NCBI GenBank assembly: GCA_030386875.1
Contig: CM059563.1
Span: forward strand, 12,170,001-12,234,000
Reading direction: 5' to 3'
Length of the DNA: 64,000 nt
DNA from: Morinoia aosen
Taxonomy: Eukaryota; Arthropoda; Malacostraca; Amphipoda; Talitridae
Under the pieces are notes generated by a model. That model was not told the origin of the DNA, did no database searches, and was given only the letters and a program-made list of their open reading frames with translations. The translations under genes were made by a program, and so were the position numbers. Shown here one piece after another: positions 56,200-64,000 of this stretch. The first letter of the stretch is position 1. The number at the start of each line of letters is the position of its first letter.

Positions 56200-58990
56200 A
56201 CCGTACACCAGCCTGATCGAAGAGTTTATTAACGTTAGAGGATGAAACCTGGTATTAATTTAGTCCACTATATTATACGATGAAGTAAGCGAGAATTGCA
56301 TACTCAAAAATAGATTTAAGGATAGTTTTATTTCAAACCAATAGACCTATCATTTTGAACCATCACATAGAGAGGAAAGAGTCATTTCTTTTACAGCAAG
56401 ATTCATCAATCCCTAGGTAAGAAATGACATCCAAGACTCCTTTAAAGGTTAGATTGCATCGAGTTCCAAGTCTTAACTTCATTAAATAGGAACTCTATTT
56501 AGATTGTGTTTGATTATCATGAGCCAGAATGATTTTACTTCAGTTCCTAGTTATATGATCAGATTGGCCAATTTCAGGAGATCCTAATTGTTTAAGGTCT
56601 TTATCAGCCTCATTTGAAGTTTTATACATGAAACTGCTCAGTAAAACTGAGATCAAAAAGCCTGAAAAGCATAAGTCATTCATGTGGGCATTTATATTCC
56701 AAGTTTCTTACCGCTCAATTGCCTTTTTTGTAGAATGTAAAGAAAATTTGTTTCACTTGTGGCCATCGCATGCCACGCTTCTATTCTATATTAGAGAAAA
56801 AGATGGACTGATTTTATAAACAGTAGTTTTACAGCTTCTTCGGGTGATAGCTTTCGTATTCAACTGAGAGTTCCAATTGATATAGGAATTATAGAGCTAA
56901 TATTCGAAGATGTGTTCTCTGAAAGTCAGACCCTTTTGAAAAATCATTCCTAAAAATTTCAATGAGTTTCGTTATTCTGACTATCACCGACTTTGATGAT
57001 TGAAAGAGATGCATTTTGCTTGTTAGAGAATAGGATGTTCAGTTTTATCGATAATGATGCACATCTCACTTGTTTTGAGCCACACCGAAACCTTTTCTTG
57101 TTAGTCATTTTTTCTGTTTTCTTTTACATGATAGTTTTCAATAGAGATGATTGAGAAGAAAGTAATTTCATCATAAAAAACACAAACTCAAAAATTCAGT
57201 ACTACAAACAATTTCAGTAATGAATACTAAAACAGAGGAGGTCCCAAAAACCGATCCTTGCGGAGCGCCATGCCTAATTTTAAGAATTCGCGAGTGGGAG
57301 TTGTCAATTACAAGAAATTGTTTACGCTTAGCCAGGTAGGATTTCAATTACTTATAAATTAATAAATCCTTCAACGCCGCATCATTGAAGCTACGATGGT
57401 GAAATTAACAAAGTCTGATGCTCTGCGAAAATACTTTAGAAAACACAGAGGAAATTATATTCCTCCCGTCGGAACGGAATGGATGCTTGAGTTAAGATGT
57501 TTCAGATCATTCAAAACGATTGCCGATGTCGATTTTTAAATAGGAATCTATACTGTTTATCATAGAAAAAGGATTTTTCATTAGAAGTAAGAGTAAATCT
57601 TTTACTAAAGTATTTTCGAATATTTCCCTGTAAAATGTCAAAACAGAAACTTGTCTGAAACAGTTTTTTAGAATATTTAAATAAAATTAACTAACTTAAA
57701 CTAGTCTATAATCGCCAACATTGGTTTTTCTTCATTTTTGGATAGGGTAGTAACTTGGACAAACTTCAGATAATCTGAGAAAATACGTAAAGAAAGAGAA
57801 TAAATAATTAGGTCTGGAAGGATCGGAGATATTAAATTCGGAATGTATTTTACCTATTTTAGTGAGAACGATTTCGATTCATTTGGCTTATTTTTTAGAT
57901 TGTTAGCACAGTGGAAGAATCAGAGATCTAACTTGGCGTTATAAAGAAGAAATTTCTATTTTATTGAATTTTCTCTACGTAGTTTGAAGGATGAGTTGGA
58001 CCAGTGGTGATATTAGTTATGTTTTTGCCTTTGTTGGTAAAAATAGCTGAAAAATTTGCGAGGTCATTTTCCGGACGATAAGTTGCATTCCCTCGGGCAA
58101 TATATTATCGTTATCAATCTTATCACAGCTTTACTTTTGGGCTCACTAACAAAATTGTGCAGACACCAAAGTCTTTTTAAACCATTTCTCAACTAAAAAA
58201 ATTGATTTCATGAGAATTTTTGAGTTTTTAATTTCACTGGTGACATAATTTCTTAATTTATTATTTACGATCACTGACATTTTCTCATCGTGTAGTAATG
58301 CAATATTTATTTTGCGTTTCTTAATATTTCTGATTATGTGTTCATTAATCCAAAGCTTTTGTTTTTTGTTTGCGGTGGAATGGAGAATGTGGTGACCAGA
58401 TGGCGTTGATTACATGCAACATTTATTGAACTAGGTTCAACATTGCGTTTTTAAAGTTCGTTGAACAATGGTATAGTTAAATTATTGATATTTGAAGCGA
58501 TGAAATGAGCCGTTACATTACATATCTTTCTTAAATTTATTTCATTCCCAAATCAATATTGGCGAGTTTCAGCCTGTTGATAGGGCACAAGTACCAAAAC
58601 ATATTTTTAACTAAAAATTTCGGGAAATTATCAAATAAATCAGAAATTAGCCTACCAGAAAGGAAGATAGTTGGGCCTGTGGAGAATGTATCATCAAGAA
58701 GCTTGGCACGCTTGACGAGATAACTGCAGGATTTGTTATCAGATTATCATTTTATGAGCAAGGATTTATACCGCATTGCTGGACGTTTTTTAACGTTCTC
58801 CACGTCTGAGAAAATCATTATTGAAATCGACTCAAATAAACATCGTGGCAATATGAGTTATTGAATAGCGCTATAACACTATTCAGTTCATTCCACGACA
58901 TGTGACAGGCTGTAGGGGCCCTGTAAACAATTCCTGAAACAATACGTTTACCGATTTTTAATATGGTTCATTGAAGAGTGTATCTAGATG
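56200..58990 (-). mobile_element. decayed non-LTR retrotransposon (endonuclease and reverse transcriptase)
   Basis: Minus-strand translation shows, in order, the blocks of a CR1/Jockey-type ORF2, broken by many stops and frameshifts. Endonuclease: GIVYRAPT near 58909-58935, then a TR..LLD..F-like block (KRAKLLDDTFSTG) near 58.7 kb. Reverse transcriptase: a degraded 'YRPI'-like block near 57.7 kb, then YLAKRKQFLVID and the hallmark GAPQGS at 57252-57269, then a NKLSLN-like and LF block near 57.0 kb. The thumb/C-terminal block IRKLSPEEAVKLLF with YRIEAWH and ILQKRQ lies near 56.7-56.85 kb. No intact ORF of useful length, so it is a dead copy. Ends are approximate; no poly(A)-like tail or target duplication was located. 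Clade assignment is tentative. Confidence 0.78.
57252..57269 (-). pseudogene. reverse transcriptase GAPQGS motif
   Basis: GGCGCTCCGCAAGGATCG on the minus strand encodes GAPQGS, the conserved block B motif of non-LTR reverse transcriptases. The FADD/YADD catalytic block that should follow is degraded beyond confident reading. Confidence 0.8.
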
Positions 58991-59138
58991 TTTACGATTA
59001 AAAGCATCATTTGCAAGAACTCATGGATGTATACGGGTCATATTTTTTTGTGTAGTCTGGTCAGCTCGTAGTAAACATCAGGACGTCCAAATTAAAGTTC
59101 AGTTCAACTATGATGGAATTTATTTCTTTTTTGAATTG

Positions 59139-59176
59139 GTTGTTTGCTTGTTTGTTTGTTTATTTGTTTGTTTGTT
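59139..59176 (+). repeat. GTTT microsatellite
   Basis: About nine units of GTTT with single interruptions (GCTT, ATTT). Confidence 0.85.
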
Positions 59177-59179
59177 ATG

Positions 59180-62100
59180 CAGTTCTATTACAATACAAAT
59201 CAATCTTAGCTGTTTTCCAATATTTACAATTTCTAAAATCATTTATATTCAGATTTAAAGTGCAAAAATGATTGATTTGTGGATCGATAACAGCAAATAT
59301 ATGTTCATGATCAGTCATTAAAATGAGAAAAATGCATGATAATAGTTTGAATGTGTAAACAAAATGACATAATCTCGAAGAAATTAAATCTTAATAACAT
59401 TTATTAAAATTTTACAAAAAAAAATAATTTAGCAAGGTAATAGAGAACGGATCACACGTCCGTGAAATTCAAGTCCAAATCAAATTCGAAGAACAGTAAA
59501 TAGTTCGCTCACGCTCCTTGAGTGAATTAATATATAGATGGAAACACACTGAAACAAGAAAAATATGAAATTGGCAAGTGGTACAACAATTCAATTGCTT
59601 GAAAATATCTTCAAAAATAAATATTACAGAAGTGATATAATATTTTCGTCTGACAGGAGCGAACTGATTTTTCAAAATTTCTGACGCGGTCTTATTTATT
59701 CCTGGAAATATTTGTTCTGATCCATGAAAGTATTGGTTGCTTGAAATTCATGCTCTGCGAGTGTGAGGCAAGTAATGTAACACAAAACAAAGCTACAGTT
59801 TCAACGATTTACATGTTATCAAATAGCGTCAAAATAAAATACCGAGTTTCTTGATAGAATTCATTTACTTCTCAGTTTACTAAGACGCTAGCGGGAGCAC
59901 ACATCAGCTAAAATGAAAGCGTGTCGCTAAATGTACCGAAAAGAAATAGACGAAATTTTACGCAGCATTTTAACAATATTAAAGTCTCAGCTTCGACTGG
60001 GCAGTCCACCATTAATCACAGGAGCATTCACGGGGCTAGCAGCACCAACGCTGTGCAACGGTTTCGGGAAAATTTGCTCTTGACCTCAGTTACTGCATCA
60101 TAGGAAAATATCCTGCATGAAATGGCGACGTTTGTCGCAGCCACATGGCAGCCTCGGCCGCTATCTGAGATACTGCGGCGACCTGCCCTAGCGCGAACGT
60201 AAACTGCCCTGCGCGGGCCTTAACGGCGCAAAGCTGTTCATATGCCAGCGGTGATTTTTTAGTGAGTAGCGAACAGGAAATTGCATCCATTAACTTCGCC
60301 AGGAGTGTAATTTTTTTAATAGTGACCTGACTTACCTGGCTCCCATGTGATAGAAATGAGGGATGCTTGCTCTTTTTAGTTAAATAATTAAATGAGACTC
60401 AAAATTAATAGATTTAAAACTGTTATATTGCGATCAAAAGAGCATATACCACTGTACTGTTAACTTACTAGGAAATTGAAACCAACCCTTTCTTCAAAAT
60501 ATGGCTGAATAATAAAAGAAGCCAGCTGTGAGCCTTGAATAAAGTACGAACTGGAATGTGAAAAAATACACAAAATGGAATACTCACAATTACACTCCCT
60601 AACACACCTATAAAGCCTGTTTCCTATCATCCATTTTCCCGATCGTTTGTAATTTTCATATTGCATAGATCAGCTGAATTTAGAAACAACTATATGTTCG
60701 CACTATTGATGAAAAAGTACGAGAGTAACTCAAGCCTCGCAAGTCAAAGCACACATAAAACATGTTGAGCGATGTCAATGGATTCCGTTTCCAGTTCTCT
60801 AAAAGTGCTGCCGGAAAGTATGACTCACATTTCTTTTCGGTGCCTTTCGCTGCTGGCTGTTGTTTGAGCTGATTTAAAAGCATCCTCTAGCCTTCCAGTA
60901 AACTAAGAAGCAAAGCAAAAGGAACTGAATAGAGCTGGCATGAATAAGAAGATCGGCTGGTGTCGGCTGACGGGCGCACGGTGACCTTAGGGACTTGGTT
61001 GAGCACTGCCGGGGAGGTCTAAAGAAGGGCAAAGTGAAGAAAATACATTTTGCTCCGTGTGTTGTCAGGAGCAGATCAACAAGTTTTAAATGTGGTCGTA
61101 CAAACAGAGGGGTAAAATTGATGAACTTTCGAGTTATACTTTTTCAGTGCTCAACACTTGCTGGCAGGCAGTGCTTCTGTGAAGTTCAAAGTCAGAAGCA
61201 ATGGGTCATGCACGACAGAAATTCAGCTTGAAATTCTGCTGATAAAGTACTAAAAATAATATTTGGCTATGAATGTTTCATTTGACGTTATTCGTGACCG
61301 CATATATCTAATGAAAGAGGAACAAAATGTACGAGACACACATAATTGGTTTGTTGGGTATATATTTCTGGCCATGAATAATAAATGACAATAATATCAG
61401 AGAAAATTCTTACAAATATTGAATTGCAAGGTAAAGTTGTAATTTTCTCAGAACTTAAATTTAAGTTTCAGAGAAATTCACACACCGGAGTGATATCAGG
61501 CATTTGTCAGGAACAGGAAGTTTCGATTCCCGAATATGTTGTACGAAGCTTCAAAATTACCTCTGTAAAACTTACATATTTTATCCGTATTTTATTTGGT
61601 TATTCGAAAAGATTAAACTTCAGATATGTGTCGGTACGTTTTCGTCCACTTATTGTTTGCTAGTTCCAATTACGCATGTGTAATGGAAGTACACTCAAAG
61701 CATACGCAAAATGTTGGCTGCATCCCTAAAACTTCTGCATCCCTAAAACTTCTAAAACGAGTTTTAATACTTTAACTTTTTTGCTGCATTCCTTAGTTGC
61801 CTGGCAACCTTCACACGTCAACTTTCTTACAGGTATTGATCAATAACGTAATACGTACCAGCAACGTCGTGTATAGTGCTAATTTTTCGATGATGCGTGA
61901 ATAAAATGGAAAATCTACATCTGGAGTGCCGTGAAACGTTCTTACCTTTTTGCTGCACACAATTTTGCGTAAGTTAAATTGTGAAAGGTCACTCTTTCTC
62001 GTCAATGAATTACATTTGTTTAATGTTTCTGAGCCTCTCGTGAATGGCTTGGGTTACATCCATCGGTAAACGAGAGTCGAAGTTAACAGATCACGCTGTG

Positions 62101-63430
62101 TTAATTTAGGGAATATTATTGAATTTTTCACACTAGCCAATATTTATGGCAAAGTACGTGTTAACTCATATAAACACGATGGATGACCGAGAAAACATGA
62201 ATTATTTACATTACTAAATGCCAACATGCTCATATATTACACACACTACCCTAGTTTACAGTGGTAATCAATGGGTTGTAGGATATGTATGGTTGCTTAA
62301 AGCAGGTTATCCGATGTATTCCGGTCCAAGGAAAAGCGAAAAAGAGGAATGGGGGGTAGAATAGGAAGACCAAATAAAGAAAGAATGCATTTTATGTACA
62401 CCCATTTTATATATTTGTTCTTCAATTCCGTGCAAGTTTTAATTCAGGTATCAGAAAATAAGTTGCGATGCAACTTTGCTGAACAGTGCTTCAGGAATTT
62501 GAGGGCAGAAATGTCCTTTTAATATTACCCTTTACAATTGCACAGCAGGTGTCAATGAACTTGTTTTAAAGCCAGAGCTGTGGAAACCAGCTGAGCTGAT
62601 CTGATAGCGTGTTTGTATTTGGTATTAAGTATGTAAGAAAGAATGTATCTAACAAAGGGATTTTGTGCAAGACTATCGAAGTACATTGAAGCCAAATGTT
62701 CCAGGAAGTGGAAAGAAGCCTTTTACGTTGAGTTTGAAATGAATTGGATATAAAGTAATCTAAAAGGTTAAGGTAAAGCTTATTACGGCAGAAAATATTC
62801 TCCAAGGTGAGGTTGAAGCTTTGTAACTAAGAATATATTGAAGATGAATAAGTTTGAGCTGTGGGATATCGGAGGCACTTAAAAGCTAAAGTGAGAGCAA
62901 TACAATAATGGAGGTATGCTTAAAACTACCTAGAATTTGAGCTATTTAAAGCAGGAAATATACAGAAAGCTATAAGCACAGATATGACATACAGGAAGTA
63001 TCCAGAGCAGTTGAAATTGAAGCAATGACAAGTCGGAGGTGGGGCGAGTAATGAAATAGACGCTTTACGACACCGAAAACAATCTGGACGACGGAATCAT
63101 GGCTGGGTAAAAAAGTATCTTAGAAGTAACGACAGAGACTAAGTGTTACAGAGGACGTCCTTGAAGGGAAAAATATAACATATTGATGGGAATAAGTATC
63201 ATCTCAACTGTAGTCGACACAATATTGGGTTACGACGAGGAAAAAACTAAATTTATTCGAATTAATAAAATTAAAGTATCCGAAAATGAGTAATTGAAGT
63301 GAGGCAGAACAGACGTAGGCTGGAGGAGCCGTACAGCACTCGAGGGCACAACGCGACATCGACCGCACGCCTGAAGCGGGTACCTCCTGTCGATATTGTG
63401 AGGTACTTAGCGTGCGGGCTGTGAAATGTA
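59180..63430. other. intergenic, nothing firm
   Basis: AT-rich except a GC-rich patch at 60.1-60.3 kb that is open on the minus strand for 66 codons without recognised motif. A short CTGCATCCCTAAAACTT duplication is at about 61721-61758. No gene supported. Confidence 0.45.
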
Positions 63431-63665
63431 CGCGAGTCTGTGCGTAGTGTATGTAGTGAGTACATTCACGTGCGTCTGTGCGTAGTGTATGTAGTGAGTA
63501 CATTCACGTGCGTCTGTGCGTAGTCCATGTAGTGAGCACGTCCATGCACGTCTGTGCGCAGTACATGTAATGAATACGTTCTTGTAGCGAGTACGTAATA
63601 ATTTTTAGTATATGTAAGGAGCGCGTTCACGTGGCACATTAGTTCGTAGTACATGTAACGAGCGT
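63431..63665 (+). repeat. 38-bp minisatellite, 3-4 good copies then decayed
   Basis: Units close to GTGCGTCTGTGCGTAGTGTA plus TGTAGTGAGTACATTCAC. The first two are nearly identical, the next two diverged, and traces continue to about 63665. Minus-strand frames over it encode repeats and are discounted. Confidence 0.85.
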
Positions 63666-64000
63666 TTACAAGCCCAGTGTAAATTTTGTGTACCATGAGT
63701 CACCACAAATGCAGTTTAGCATACAGATGGTACGCTCGGTTACCAGGTCACTCTACTTTAACCACGTACTTCCAAGTATACGCTCATGCGTGCGGTACAC
63801 GCATGAAAGTAGGTTAATTTAAAATAATAAATCATCTTATTTGTTGTGCGCTTTGGTCCTGCCGCGAATTATTCTGTGAGATTGCATCGTAAAAAATGTT
63901 TGGGCTCAATAGCCTGGCTACGCTTGCGTTAGTGACCCGCCCCGCTGCCCGCACTGCGATCGATGGAACAGAGGCGCAGAGCGCTGCACGTGTTCTGCAG
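63666..64000. other. window end, nothing recognised
   Basis: The last 100 bases turn GC-rich (from about 63900), possibly the edge of a promoter or exon that continues outside the window. Confidence 0.3.

Noticed and set aside
60090-60290. GC-rich 66-codon minus-strand ORF
   Set aside because: No motif recognised, no splice context; recorded only as a GC-rich patch.

Overview
The window is nuclear eukaryotic DNA: AT-rich, gene-poor, with GT-AG introns, poly(A) signals, minisatellites and decayed transposons. Nothing in it is bacterial. Gene structure and the style of the small secreted proteins suggest an arthropod, perhaps a crustacean; that placement is inference. No exact species can be read from it.

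Layout. (1) 1-9.4 kb, + strand: two tandem paralogous two-exon genes (1303-2526 and 8067-9354). Both encode secreted proteins of about 250-270 aa with a signal peptide, a variable acidic middle, a C-x8-C pair followed by a tetrabasic (furin-like) site, and a Thr/Val-rich C-terminal module ending Cys-Phe-Gly-stop. The intron sits at the same place and in the same phase in both. (2) 9.4-22.5 kb: no firm gene. It holds a roughly 90-bp direct repeat flanking about 1 kb, a retroelement primer-binding-site-like sequence near 12.04 kb and a convincing TATA plus initiator promoter near 16.4 kb. (3) 22.5-26.4 kb, + strand: a second tandem pair of small paralogous ORFs (22538-22789 and 25893-26213) with one hydrophobic segment each, each apparently beginning just after a splice acceptor. 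(4) 26.4-30.7 kb: no gene, two small minisatellites. (5) 30731-50458, - strand: a complete 17-exon lysosomal-type beta-mannosidase gene (GH2 family, MANBA), 944 codons plus stop. I rebuilt it exon by exon with consistent phases, and both catalytic glutamates are present. Its introns hold a very long inverted repeat (about 1 kb), two copies of a 108-bp palindromic MITE, a 16-copy minisatellite and a gag-like relic. (6) 53.2-55.8 kb: five different GC-rich minisatellite arrays packed into 2.6 kb. (7) 56.2-59.0 kb, - strand: a decayed non-LTR retrotransposon with recognisable endonuclease and reverse transcriptase blocks. (8) 59-64 kb: no firm gene; a 38-bp minisatellite near the end.

The only gene with a firm biochemical function is the beta-mannosidase, which removes terminal beta-linked mannose, classically the last mannose of the N-glycan core in lysosomes. 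The two tandem families look like lineage-restricted secreted or membrane proteins. They are the best candidates for undescribed biology, together with the hairpin-forming intron of the beta-mannosidase gene.
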